Assembly (NCBI GenBank): GCA_022316685.1
Contig: JAKJHU010000165.1
Coordinates: 744,001-808,000 of the forward strand
Direction: 5' to 3'
Origin: Progne subis subis
Lineage: Eukaryota; Chordata; Aves; Passeriformes; Hirundinidae
Length of the DNA stretch: 64,000 bases
In this document: piece after piece, positions 1 to 64,000 of the stretch
Numbering within the stretch: position 1 is the stretch's first letter
How the letters are laid out: the number at the start of each line of letters is the position of its first letter
Notes under the pieces: generated by a model
Told to the model about the DNA's origin: nothing
The model's input: the letters and a program-made list of their open reading frames with translations, nothing else
Database searches by the model: none
Program-made: the position numbers and the translations under genes

Positions 1-2992
1 GACACTGGATCAAACCTTGGGGAACTGGGATGGGGGATTTGGGCTCAGCTGGCCACACCTGCTCTTTTTAAACCTGAGGGACTCATTTCTCCTCCCAGAG
101 CTGCTTAGGGCTCAGTGATCATTCCTTTTCCTGAGGAGGAAAGGTTGGGATGGTGCTGGATTCTGCTGCTCCTCGTTGCTCTTGGAATCCACTTTTAGTT
201 CCTTGAATCCATTTGCTTTTGCAATGGATCACGGCAAGGAAAAGTTTGTTTTTCTAAGAGGGAAGTGTCTCATGTTACGTCTCCTTTTCCAGAGAGCCTG
301 TGTGGAACCAGAAATGGTTTAATGAAAGTTTTATGATTAAAGCAACAACAGGATTTGGCCCATTTTCCAGGAAATTACGCCATGCCTGCCTTCACTGTTA
401 TCCACTTAATTGATAAATTGAGGCATCTGTTGAGACAATTAAAAAAAAAGGAAAAAAAAACCAAAAAGCCCCCAAACCTCCAAGAAAGGCTGCAGAGGAG
501 CCTGAAGAGAAAAGCAGGAGCTGTCTGGAGGATGCTGCCCTTCCCTGGCCCTCCAGTGCCAGGCAGGAGGTGATTCCCGGCTCCAGGCACTGCCTCGTCC
601 AGGTCACACAGCCTGAGCTTGGGAGAAATTTGGGAATCCCCCAGCTCTGCAGAGAGGACTGAGGAGACCTTTTTTGGGGCAGAAACCCCCAATTCCACCA
701 GGCTGTGTCTGCTTGGGAATGGATCAGGCCAGGCTGATCTGACAAAAAGCAATTGATTCCATTTCCAGGGGCTGCTTGTGTTACACGAGCCACTTCCAGC
801 GGGTGTGGGAGGAAAAAAACCCCAGAGGAAAAAACCCAAACACCCAGCACAGCCCGGGGGTGCCCTCAGCCCCCCACCCTCAAAGAAAAGCGGGAATTAA
901 TGTCCTTGTAAAGGACAGCTCTGGCTCTTTGTGGGAGGGGTGATGATTCCAGCAGCGTTTTTTGCTGTTCCGTATCCTGCTGAGCTGCAGGTGTTTCACC
1001 CACTCCTCGCTGTCCTGCTGGCACCGAGGAGGGAGCAGCTGATGGATCACGTTCCAAACCCCCCTCTGTCCCTGAGGAATCATCTCCCAAGGATAAAAAC
1101 CCACAAACCAGGAGAAGTGCTGGTTCCTGGCTGGAGAAACCTCAGAGCTCCGTGTCCGTGCCCTGCGGGGTTTGGCAGTCGGGGAGGACGCAGGAACATC
1201 CCAAGGGGTGAATCCAGCTCTGGATCTGATGGGCATCCAGGCTCTGCAGACGCTCCCTCAGAGGGAATTGGCGCTGGGAATGCCTGGTTCTGCGCTCTGC
1301 TCCGTAAAACCCTGCAGAAGGGAAGCAGAGGGGCTTGGAGCTGCTGCTTCAGGCCAGCTTTGGTCCCTGCCTGCCTCGGGAAGTTTCCTGCTGTGTGTGG
1401 GACAGGGCCCTGCAGACCCGGGCAGGGAGGAGCTGCAGGGACACCGGGGCTGCTGTCTGGGAGGGGGGATCACCCTGCAGCCCTCCTGGCCCCTCTGGCT
1501 GTCAGCAACCCCCAGGCAGCCTCTGGGGGATGGGAGACACGGGAAGGGCATTAAGGCTTCCCAAAAATCTCCCTGCGGGCTGGCAGTGCCCTCAGAGCTC
1601 ATCCCTGGCCTCTCCTGCCCTCCCAGCAGGGATTTCTGCCTTTCCCCTCTCACCATCCTCACCCCAGTCCTGCCCTTCCCTTCCCACCCCACAGCTCAAG
1701 GCAGGGGAACCTGGACCTGAGAGAAAATCCCGGGATGGTTTGGGTTGGAGGGGACCTCAAAGATCACCTCATCCATGGGCAGAGACACCTTCCCCCATCC
1801 CAGGCTGCTCCAGCCCCAGTGTCCAGCCTGGCCTTGGGCACTGCCCTGCTCTGGGCACCCTGTGCCAGGGCCTGCCCACCCTGCACAGGGAAGGATTTAT
1901 TCCCAATATCCCATAAAACTTCACCCCCAGGCAGAGGGAAGCCATTCCCTGTGTCGTGTCCCTCCATCCCTTGTCCCCAGTCCCTCTCCAGCTCCCCTGG
2001 AGCCTCCTGTAAATACCTGGATTAGTTTCCTAAACTCCTGCAGCCCTTTCACCAGGTTTATGGCCCATTCCCATGCCCATTCCTGTCTGGAGGAACAAAC
2101 AGCTCTGGAATGAGTGACTCTCCTGTCCCCAGGGGATGTGCAAGAGCCAAATGCTCTTGCATTTTCTCCTTGGGAGATTGCTTGTGCCGTGGTTTTGCTC
2201 TGCTTGCCCTCCTTCCCCGCGCAGAGGTGGCTGATTTATGGCTCTGCTGGGGCTGGTTTGCAGCCACAGGGCTGGAATAACAATAAACTCAGCGATAGCT
2301 GGAATCATTAGGTGGAAAAATGAAAGTAAAATAGGAATAACTAATTCCAGGCCAGTGTTGTGTCTCAGCGATGGAATGCAGAGCTCTGCTGAGAGGCCTG
2401 GGCTGGCACTGCCCTGGTTTAGCTGGGCTCTGGGCGCTCTGAGCTGGGCTTAGGGGCGGTTTTATCCGCAGAGCTCATTTTCGGGGCTGGGCTGCTGGAC
2501 CCTCACTGCCATCCCAACTCCAGAGGGATAAGCCAGGATGGTTTCCTCCCAGCAGCAATCACCTGACATTCCTCTTTCCATGCACTCCGTGACTTTATAC
2601 TGCTCTGTGTGCATAAAATATAAACGTTGGTTCAAAATGACCAATTTCCTGCAGCTCCACTGGTTGTCCTTTCAAACAAGAGGGGGGAAATGAGGGTGAA
2701 ATCTGCATTTCTGGGCTAGAAAAACCAGGGGCTGTGGGGCCTCTGGGAGCAGCAGGAGGTCCCACCCTGCCCCTCTGATGGGTGAAGGCCCTCAGGTCCT
2801 GTCCCCTCTCCAGACACGTGCTGGGGACACAAAAGCGTGTCCGGCCCCTGCAGGGCCGGGGGTGAGCTGGGAATGGTGGCAAAACTTCCAGGGATCAATC
2901 CCTAAAGCAGCAAGGGGGGAAAGGGGGGCAGCAGGAAGGGAATAATTGCCGTCTGTGCTGCCTGGAGAGCTTTTCCTCAGCTGCTCCCAAAG
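1..2992 (+). other. Intron 16 of CACNA1B (partial, 3' part)
   Basis: No coding exon was recognised. The stretch holds a reverse-oriented CR1 fragment near 1730-2012 and GC-rich unique-looking sequence with short overlapping open frames that have no recognisable protein content. It ends at the exon 17 acceptor. Confidence 0.7.
1730..2012 (-). mobile_element. CR1 LINE fragment (3' end), antisense to the gene
   Basis: The reverse complement carries the usual avian CR1 3' landmarks: the 'cagggtgcccagagcag'-like block, 'ggccaggctggacactgg' and 'gatctttgaggtcc...ccaaacc'. On the + strand these read as 'ggtttgggttggaggggacc' at the left end. It is truncated at its 5' end and carries no coding capacity. 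Confidence 0.85.
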
Positions 2993-55021
<52,029 letters not shown>

Positions 55022-56794
55022 TGAACTTTCTCCCTACCAGCCTTATTCCCTGGAGCTGCCTCTGGGAGTCATGAAGGCCTTGGCTGACCCTGTTCCATGA
55101 GCTCTGCTTTTCCATGGAGCTGAGCACAGCTGTGTGCCCCAAAGAGGAAAAGCTCTCATGAGAACCACGGCGCTCCTGACTCTGCCAGGAAGCAGCTCCC
55201 TCTCTCCTGCAGCAAACTACTCTAGCCCCAGGCCTTTTCTGCCTATTCATGGAAAAATCCTGCTGGATTTAGGGAGGGAAAAGACCAAAGGGATTCTGCT
55301 GTGTTAACAGGGGAGGTTTTTTGCAGGGAACATGTCTGGGCCTCGGGGTTCCTGCCCAGTCTGGGTCACCGGGCAGGGTGAGGGTGAAGGGAAGTGACAG
55401 GGACACAGGGACAGCGGGAAGGGAGGAGGTGAAGAGTCTGGACTGGGGGAATGCTCCTGTCACTAAAGCTCTGTGGGGCAGTGAAACAACCAACAGCTTT
55501 CCCATAGGATTTCTGGCCAGCCCTACAAGGGCTGCTGTCCCTGCTACCAAGTCCTGTGGATCTCACAAAGTGGACAGACTCGTCGTTAGATTCTGAAGGA
55601 TTTTTCCATAAGGGCAGGCAATGTCTGTCTCAATCCCTGACACTCTGATATTACCTGATGTATAATCTGTCCCCTCCTCTCCCAGTGCATGTTGTAGCTG
55701 ATGATGTATCAGAGTGTGATGAATTTGAACTTGACCATAACTTTTTTCCTCAGTCCCAGGGGTTTGCCTGTAGATCTGTTTTGTGTGTGCTCAGAACTGT
55801 GCTCCCCACGTTCCTTTACAGGTGGTGGTGAAGACCATGGGACTGTTTCTAACAAAATGCATTTTTATTTAACCTCCTTGATACAAAATAATGCACAACC
55901 CCCCAAGATTTCCTCCCCATACAAATGATGTTCATTTATCTGCTGGTGAATCCTATGACGTAGGCTTTGCATTTTGTTTTCAGTGCAGCCAGGCTTAAGT
56001 TACTCAGCTCACCCTCTCTGAGTGCTGAGGGAAGGCACGGGGTGCTTGTCCCCACTCCCTCTGCCGTGGGATGTGTTTTCTTGCCAAGGGCAACCAAACT
56101 TTTGCCACGGTTTGAAAATTTGTGAGAACATTTGCAAGTCAGCCACAAACAGACTGAAGCTTTTCCACCCCCTCTTTGGCCACTTTTCCTGGGAGGAAGC
56201 AGCCCTGACAGCTCACACGGGGTAAGGGAGCCTCTGCTCGCTCCCAGACTGGTGTCTTCTCCTTCGGGAAGGTTTCTACTTCTCAGCACTGAGCTCACAT
56301 GCTGCTGAAATCCTCATTTTTGGAGCTAATTCACAGGCAGGGAGCAGACACAGTTAATGGGACATTGCCTCTCCCTCCAGCTCCCACAGGATGGCCTGGC
56401 CAGGGAATTGGATCAGGCTGGGCTCTGAGACAATTCCAACATCAAAACCTTTGCAGAGTCATGGGAATTACCCCTAAAACCCCAACAGGGCCAAGCTCCC
56501 AGGGACCCATGTGCCTTCCCTTTCTCCTCCCAGGTGGGAGCGGAGAGGTTTTTTGGTTTATGAGGAACTGGATCCATCCAGTCCTTAGACAGGATTTTCT
56601 AAAGGAGGTCACCAGATTTCCCTGGCAGTGTCCAACGTGGAGCTGGTCACAAACATCTCTCATATAAAAGCAAGATGTCCCCAGGACCACTCCAGCCCTG
56701 AGCTCCTGGTCCTTTGTTTGGGTCTCTGCCCTCTCTAAATATCCCCCTTCTGCAGCACCCACGTGGGGGTTGATCTCTTCTCCCAAGTGAGAAG

Positions 56795-57045
56795 CAGCCA
56801 GGCAAGAGGAAACAGCCTCAGGTTGCTCCAGAGGAAGTTCAGGGTGGATATTAGGAATAATTGCTTCCTAATGGAAGGGGTGGTCAGGCACTGGAACAGG
56901 TGGAGTCCCCATCCCCGGAGGGATTTTAAAGCTGTGTGGATGTGGCACTTGGGGACAGCGTTTAATGCTGGCCCTGGCAGTGCTGGGGGAATGGTTGGAC
57001 TTGATGATATCGGAGACCTTTTCCAACTTGAACAATTCTCATTTC
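56795..57045 (+). mobile_element. CR1 LINE 3' fragment, older subfamily
   Basis: It has 'gaggaagttcagggtggata', 'ttaggaataattgcttccta', 'ggtggtcaggcactggaaca' and 'tggttggacttgatgatatc', the CR1 end with a more diverged tail. Confidence 0.8.
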
Positions 57046-57381
57046 TGTGTAGCCACCAGACCTCCTTCCCTGCTTTTCCCTTCAGACAGAGATTGCCCAG
57101 GGGTCATCCCCTGCCACTTTTCTTTCCAAACTTGGTTTTCAACACTTCTTTGATGCAGCTCCTGCCTGATCTGTCTCCAGCAGCACTCCATCCCCACAGG
57201 ACAGCCACCAGCACACGCTTCCCTACACCACACACATCCACGCCAGCCTCACACAGGGATGACGCACAGGCATCAAAGGGATCCTGAGCAGCTCAGCCTG
57301 GGGACAGCAATGCCCAGGCCTCAACATCCCTGTTTGTTCTGGCACTGAGTGCTGGCAGTGGTGCCCTGAAGATCACACTGA

Positions 57382-57441
57382 TAAGGGGATTGATAACAGG
57401 ATTGATAACAGGATTGATACCAGAATTGGTAACAGGACTGG
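57382..57441. repeat. 15-bp tandem repeat (about 4 copies)
   Basis: The unit 'ggattgataacagga...' recurs, with the last copies diverged (accagaattggtaacagg). Confidence 0.9.
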
Positions 57442-57509
57442 CAGCTGGCAGGATGCCCCTCATGGAATTCATTCCACTTCAGCCAGGGGAGTGTGGTGGA
57501 TGTGCTCTT

Positions 57510-57670
57510 GCACCAGGCTCTCCAATGCCACTAAAACCTTCCTGCCCTCAAAGCCAGGTTGGACAGGGCTTGGAGCGACCTGGGACAGTGGAAGGTCCCT
57601 GCCCGTGGCAGGAGGTGGAAGAAGATGATCTTTAAGGTCCCTTCCAACCCAGACCATTCCATGATTTTAT
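57510..57670 (+). mobile_element. CR1 LINE 3' end
   Basis: It reads 'aagccaggttggacagggct', 'tggagcgacctgggacagtg' and 'gatctttaaggtcccttcca', ending 'ccattccatgattttat'. It belongs to a slightly different subfamily (gacagggcttggagc). Confidence 0.9.
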
Positions 57671-60600
57671 AAATCTCCCCATGGAGAATGGAAAAGCAGC
57701 AGAAGGATGCAGCCCTCTCTTCCTGCCCCATGTGGCCAGCTTTGGGATATTTTGTTAAACTGTGATTTAGCCTAATTTAAATACTCCTGGTATTGAGAAC
57801 TGATGCAGAAAAATGAACCAACAGAACCAGCTTGATCCAGTTTGGAAACAACAGCTCCAAAATAAAACCAATTTTAGAAAAACGTAGAAAAGAAGGGCTG
57901 AAGGAGCTGCTGCAGAGATGTGAACGTGCAGGGATGGAGGTGAGGAGCATTCACAGAGCACAGCACAGGAGTGGCCTCTGCCCAACCTCCTTCCCTTTGG
58001 AATTCGGGGTAGGGCAGAGCAGGAAATAAGGGCTGGGGATGAGCATCCACTCAGCTGCTGCTGAACCAGCCCCACCTCGCCTTCCTCGGGGCACGAGCGG
58101 GGAGCAGGAGCTGGCAGGAATAAGCAGAGAGGAGAAGAGGATGTGGATCACACTCCCACAGCTGTGTCCCCTGCAGGGAATGGCCCTTTCTCCAGGTGCC
58201 TTCCTCAGCTCCAGCCCCCATCCCGTGCTGGGCAGAGTTTCAGTCCCTCCAACCCTCCTGGCAGCCGTTCCCACGGAGTTCCCTCAGCTGGGAAGTCCAG
58301 GTGGCAGCCGCAAGGTGAGCCCTGACTGCTGTGCCTGTCCCACCACCCTCCAGGTCCCTGTGGAGATGTTTTCTAGGTGTGACACTGAGCTCAGGCTCAC
58401 AAATAGTGCCAGAGCATCATTTTCCTCTGTATTTTCCAGCTAGAAGTGTTTTCCAAAGGTAAATAATCCTGGGCGGCCTCACCTTGAGAGACCTGGCTTC
58501 CACCAGCCTTGTTTGGTACCTTTAACCCTCTGAGAAGTAAAGACAAAAGGAAAAGAAATGTGTGGATTAATTGCTTTGTTTTAATTTTCCTGGTCATGTC
58601 ACATGTAATTTACTTTGTGATTGTAGTGGAATATCTATTTTTTTATTTCCTCAGGCAAAAGCATGAATGTCAGTTGTTTTTTTTTTTACCCTCAGTAATT
58701 GAGGGAAAAGAGGTGGGATTAAGGAAAAGGAGTCCTTGTGGACACAGTTGGCCTTGGGAGGCTGAGTGGGTGTTTGGCAAACTGACATCTATTTCTATGC
58801 CTGGAAATATAAAAAAAAAACCATCCTGAGAAGTGTTTGTGAATTGTCTCCAGATTTGCATTACAACCTGAAATGCAAATAACAACTGCACTGTCTGTGT
58901 TACCTCAAGGATCTCCGAATCCCTTTTGGTTCGAAGCATTTTTTATTTCTGGAGTTCCCATAAAATAACACCTCCCCTTATAGCCCAACGGTTTTTTTCC
59001 AGTGAAATTTTTCAGAGTTTCCTTTTTGCTTGTCCTGATTACTCATTTTCTCTTTTGTTTCCTGTTTTTGTTCCTTATTTTCCTTATCTACCTGCTGAAT
59101 CACGCCATCCAATCAACATACAATGCGAAAACCATGTCTCCGTCTGTATGTTGTGCACCTGCTGCTCAAAAAAAAAAAAAAAATAAAACTTTGTAAATAA
59201 TCTTGCAAATATCCATCCATGACAACATCACATATAGGACACGGTTGGTTTCATTGAATTTAAACAATTCTTTAAATTCTCTGCTTTGATTTTCTCTCGT
59301 TTTTCTTTGATTTGATCCGGTTTTGGTTTGGTTTTCTTTTTTTCTTTTTTTTTTTCTTTTTTTTATTTGATTTTTTTTAATGAGAGTTCCGATTGCACTG
59401 GTGGAAAAGCCTCACTGCAGCGTGCTCCAAAGTGGCTTCTGCCCTGCACCTCCCTCCCTGGGCTCTTTGGTGACCAAAGAGTTGCCAAGAGCTCGTCCCT
59501 GCTCCCTGTGCCACCGCCGTGCCAAAGGGGACACTGCCACTTGCTTTATTTCCGTGGGAAACGGGAGGAGACGGCAAGGGAAGGATGTTCTGCACCTGGA
59601 AACGCTGGGGTTTGGAGCTGGTGGTACCAAATTCAGCTCTCTGGGAACGGGAGGAGGGAGCTTTCTGCTGAAGGAAGCACCTGACAGCCTTACAGGTGTT
59701 TTGTATGGCAAAAATATTATTGGGGTGATGGCAGACTTGCTTCCCTCCAATCAAAAATGATGGGAAAGAAGGATCTTAAATTTGAAAATTCTCTGTGACA
59801 CCAACATGTTTTGCCACCACAGTGGTCACAGAGTCACTGAATGCAAATGCAAAACTCCAAGGAAAATGAATCATGTTATGACCAGAGCTGAAAAGTACCG
59901 GGAACCAGATCCCACTGGGAATTCAGTGCCAAGGTGCAAATTTATTCCAAAAATGCCTTCAGAAATATTGACCTTTATCTTTGAAAATCACCAATTAAAC
60001 AAAAGAGAATCCATAAAGAAAAATGAAATCAGAAATATATATATCTATCTATTCTTAATAATCTTGACTGTGGTTGATAACACAAACGAGACCAAAAGCT
60101 TCTCAAAACTCTTGCTCAGCCACCTGACACCAGCTCTTGGGTCTATGAACATCCACGTTTCCTGTTGCACAGTTGCTGTTAAGAAAGAAATCAGGGTGAA
60201 TTTTTATTTCCAGGCTGCACAGAAGCTCCATGGATGTTGGTGGAGGGTCCTGGGGGGAATTTTCTGCTGGAATGCAGCAGACAAAAAGACAATGTGTAAG
60301 TTCAAAGCTTGCACAGTGCAAGCCAAGATGGGAATCCTCCATGCTGCTGGATCCCCTCCAGATGTGTGGGAGCAGTCAGGATAAATTTGGAGGCTTTGTC
60401 TGCTGCACACCTGGCCCAGGCAGCACAGAAAAGGGTTCTGGTAGCAGCTGTGAACATAAAACCATATTGGGGGAAAATCAGTTTGCTAAATTTTGGCTGC
60501 TGTCCCCATTACAGGTTAAAGATTGTGAAGTTCATCCTGAGCCTTGTTGGGATTGGGGTCGGTATTCCATAGAGACAGGTCCAGCTCCTTCACCCACTCA

Positions 60601-60676
60601 GCATCCAAGGGAGGTCTTTGGAGCACCACGCTGTCCTCTGGAGCTGCTGCAGGAGCAGCAAAGCTGAGAGGAATCC

Positions 60677-61058
60677 TGGAGAGGAGCAGCTGAGGGCACT
60701 GGGATTGTTCAGCTGGAGCAGGCTGAGGGCAGAGCTCCCCGGGGGCTGCAGCTCCTCCCGAGGGGCAGCTCCCAGCTCTGCTCTGGGACAGGGACAGGAG
60801 CCAGGGAAGGGCTGGAGCTGGGCCAGGGCAGGCTCAGGCTGCAGAGCAGGGAAAGGTTCTTCCCCAGAGGGTGCTGGGCACTGCCCAGGCTCCCCAGGGA
60901 ATGGGCACGGCCCCGAGGCTGCCAGAGCTCCAGGAGCCTTTGGCCAGCGCTGCCAGGGATGCCCAGGGTGGGGTTGGTGGGGGTCTGTGCAGGGACAGGG
61001 GCTGGGCTGGGTGATCCTGTGGGCCCCTTCCAGCTCGGGATATTCTGTGATTCTGTCA
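60677..61058 (+). mobile_element. CR1 LINE 3' fragment, near-identical to 27272-27645
   Basis: It runs from 'ggagaggagcagctgagggc' to 'gtgatcctgtgggccccttc' and ends 'ggatattctgtgattctg', the expected CR1 terminal motif. Only a few changes separate it from the copy in the intron before exon 19. Confidence 0.92.
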
Positions 61059-61619
61059 AGTAGGGAATGAGGAGAGTTCTGGGCATCACACAATAATTAT
61101 TCCTGCATTCCTGACTCAGGATGGAAGGACTGGTAGGATGTCCCTCCAAAGGCAGAGTCCTCAACACACAGACAAGGGTGGCAAAAATCTTCAGCCTCTT
61201 AAAATCAGCAGTGGATTCCCCAAGCTCCAGATGAAGCCAAGACCCTATGCAAAGCTCAGGAAAACTTCTTCAGTGCTGGCAACACCATGGATATTTAAAT
61301 GGGAACTCAGCCATTTCCTCATTGGTAATTCCTTAACTAATTAATTCTTATGGTGATTTTTGTTGATGCCAGATGAAGAGAAGTCCTAAAGCTTCCTGAG
61401 TGATCCCAGTTCTTGGCTTGGTCAGACACCTCTTCCTGCAGCTCCTTCTGCGTCCCTGTGGACAGAGGGAGCAGCTCCTGTGCTGGGCAGGAAACCGCTC
61501 TGCTCCTGAAGGTCCTGGGGAACAGATCCAGGCAGTGCCCGTGCCCTGATCTTCATGGCTTTCCTGCTTTTCAGTGTGGAAAATTCTGGAACCCCCCCAA
61601 AAAAGCAGCACATGGAGGT

Positions 61620-62075
61620 CTTGGAGTTCAGAGGAGGCCACAGAGCTGCTCCAGGACTGGAGCCCTCTGCTCTGGGGCCAGGCTGGGGGAGCTGAGGGAG
61701 CTCACCTGGAGTGGAGAAGCTCCAGGGAGAGCTCAGGCCCCTGCCAGGGCACAAAGGGGCTCCAGGAGAGCTGGAGAGGGGCTGGGGACAAGGGCTGGAG
61801 GGACAGGACACAGGGAATGGCTCCCAGTGCCAGAGGGCAGGGCTGGATGGGAGATTGGGCAGGAATTGTTCCCTGGCAGGGTGGGCAGACCCTGGCACAG
61901 GGTGCCCAGAGCAGCTGTGGCTGCCCCTGGATCCCTGGCAGTGCCCAAGGCCAGGTTGGACACTGGGGCTGGGAGCAATCTGGGACAGTGGAGGTGTCCC
62001 TGCCCATGGCAGGGGTGGCACTGGATTAAGGTTGTTTAAGATCTCCTCCAACCCCAACCATCCTGGGATTCTGTG
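61620..62075 (+). mobile_element. CR1 LINE 3' fragment (~455 bp)
   Basis: It runs from 'ggagttcagaggaggccaca' through 'gattgggcaggaattgttcc' to 'tgggattctgtg'. It is closely related to the copy at 22215-22800. Confidence 0.9.
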
Positions 62076-62849
62076 AAAACACCCTAAGGAAGCGTAACAG
62101 AGCTGGCTCCCGTGGTGGGACAGCCTTCAAGGGCAGCTTTTTATCAGTGGTCTTTATTCTTCCTGTTTCCTCATTGCTTCCCAGTTTTCTTCAGGGATGC
62201 ATTGTCCATCTCCTGTTGTGGGAATGTGCCATGCCCAGACCCCCAGCCCTGGCTGGTGCCTGGAACCCTTCAGTACCAGCCCTTCCTTTTTCAGGAAAAC
62301 AGTGACAGGTCAGGGGGAAATGATTTTCCAAACATAATTTGTTATTCCTCAGATGGATGATAAAATCCTTCAGCTCTGGTGCCTGCTGTGAGCACCGTGA
62401 GCATCTGTGCAACGGGAAAAAAACAACAAAAAACAACCAAACCTGGAGAGGATGACTTTGATAACCCAGATACCAGACAATGTGCATGGCACAGAGGTGG
62501 CTCAGTCAGAGGAGAATTGATGCCAAAAACTGTTTTACCCGGGAAATACGGCAATGTGGAGTTTCCCCTTTGGCTGCATGCCATCCCAGTTCCTGCCTGG
62601 AGAGCTGAGCTGTGGGAGGATGGGTTTCCTCTGTGGGGTGCTGAGGGTGCTGCACACGTGGAGCCCTTGCAGCCTCCACCAGCGTGGGGAATTTGCCTCT
62701 CTCCAGGCAGTGCTGAGAATGCTCCTTCCAACAGTCCCAGGGTGTCGGTGGTGATGGGGGATTTTCCTGGGTTGGGAGTGATTCCACATGGAGCTGAGGC
62801 TTTCACTGCTCTTTAGGAAGTGGCAATGCCAGAGTCCAATAGGGAATGT

Positions 62850-62985
62850 GGGGGAAAAAAAACAAAAACAAAAAAACAAAAAACCAGAAAAACCCAAAAA
62901 AACCAAAAAAACCAAAACCAACCAACAACAACAACAACAACAAAAAAAAACCCAAAACAAAAAAAAACACAACAAAAAAAAAAAT
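62850..62985. repeat. A/C-rich low-complexity tract (CAAA, CAA units)
   Basis: About 135 bp made only of A and C apart from a few G, including an ACA(ACA)n run near 62926-62942. Confidence 0.9.
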
Positions 62986-64000
62986 CTGTGGACTGTTTGT
63001 CCATCTAAATCCCAGGGAATGGGGGGTCACAGACATAACTGCACTATCTTGAGCCCTTTTCTAATTTCTATCCCTTTTCCATGTGTAGCACTTGGATAGC
63101 TCAGCTTGCAGCGAGCCCAGCCCAAAGCAGGTGTTAAACATCCATCAGCTGTGATGAAGAGGTTTTAGCAAAGCCTGAGCAGGACAATGTTCCTGCTGTT
63201 GGGCTGCAGTTATAGGGGGAGATCCCACAGGATCCCGCAGAGGTGGATCCCATGCCCCTGCTCCTCCTTGGAGCCTAAGGATTGTGCACAGGAAATATCT
63301 GGCTTGAGCATTGCTCTGAAGCTAAAATCAGACTCTCAGGCCTAAGTGCTGCCAGCATTACCCACGAGGGCTGATCCAGTTCCCGCTGTGGGGAGATTTT
63401 CCTGATTAAAAGGGCTCATGGTTAAACCTCTGCCCTGCCCTGGCACCGCTCACAGTGGGACCAGGGGAAGAAGAACCCCACTAGTGCTGGTCCCCGTTAC
63501 CCAGCCGGGTTCCAGCTCTGCCCCAGGGGCCTTACCCGGCCCTGCCCTGCTCAGGTGAGTGCAGCTGGACTGTTGTGAAGGGAAGGTAAGCGCTGTGAAA
63601 ACCAGCCTGGAGCTGATGCTGGGACAAACTGGACATTTTCAGTGCCTGTTTTACTGCCCAACCCAGGGGAATCCTCGCTCGTGCTTTGCCTGCCAGAGGT
63701 GGCTTCTGTTGCTGGCTTGAATGAGCTCAGTGTTGTCTGCTCCTTCATTGAACATTCCTGTGCTTTTCTCTTTTCTCTTTATTTGAAGACTGAGTCTGAT
63801 TTTGGGTCTGTGCCTAACTCTGAGCTGCTTGTGTTTTTAACCTGAGAGAAACCGAGTGCATGCCTGAGACTGAGTTCTGGAATTCTTTGATGGGATTGGT
63901 GGAATGCAATGCTAATGGCCCCAAAACTGAGCTGGCATTGAAAGAATCCATAGATCCAACAAGCCCCCCAATTTCAGCATGAGCTCTGTAGCCAAATGAG

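Noticed and set aside
59548..59580. Candidate exon 31a (ag|gagacg|gc)
   Set aside because: It is followed by gc instead of gt and lacks a pyrimidine tract, so it is not supported as an exon.
61488..61500. Candidate exon 31a (cag|gaaacc)
   Set aside because: There is no donor after the six bases (gctctg).

Overview
This window is bird genomic DNA carrying the middle of one large, intron-rich gene on the + strand: CACNA1B, the alpha-1B (CaV2.2, N-type) subunit of the voltage-gated calcium channel. The avian origin is inferred from many CR1 LINE 3' ends, two solo LTRs with 6-bp target duplications, short introns (much of a gene that spans far more DNA in mammals fits in 52 kb) and GC-rich minisatellites. 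A passerine is possible, but the sequence alone does not prove it.

Seventeen coding exons can be placed with GT/AG borders and consistent phase. By the mammalian numbering they are exons 17, 18, 18a, 19-24, 24a and 25-31. Together they total 2678 nt (about 892 residues). They run from the end of domain II S6, through the II-III cytoplasmic loop (synprint region), all of domain III and the III-IV linker, to S3 of domain IV. Exons before 17 and after 31 lie outside the window. No other gene was found on either strand.

Layout: 1-2992 intron 16 (partial); 2993-10084 exons 17 and 18; 17144-17206 the cassette exon 18a; 28356-32344 exons 19-21 (II-III loop); 35805-37433 exons 22-24 (domain III S1-S3); 41524-41535 the 12-nt microexon 24a; 46620-51911 exons 25-28 (S4, S5, pore, S6 of domain III); 53480-54961 exons 29-31 (III-IV linker and domain IV S1-S3); 54962-64000 intron 31 (partial).

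Both in-window cassette exons known from mammalian CaV2.2 are present with intact splice sites. Exon 18a has a UGCAUG (RBFOX) motif just before its acceptor. Exon 24a is followed by a YCAY (Nova-type) cluster. The third known cassette, the 6-nt exon 31a, was not found in the part of intron 31 that is visible.

The introns hold about 15 CR1 fragments (mostly in the sense of the gene), two related solo LTRs, several minisatellites (41-bp, 41-bp, 30-bp and 34-bp periods), a pure (TTCTCC)n tract, a CCCTT tract, an Ig-switch-like GGGCT tract, a perfect 30-bp inverted repeat, a long inverted repeat enclosing a minisatellite, and several local duplications. I saw no undescribed multi-gene system. The strongest leads are the splicing-control elements and the structure-prone intronic DNA.
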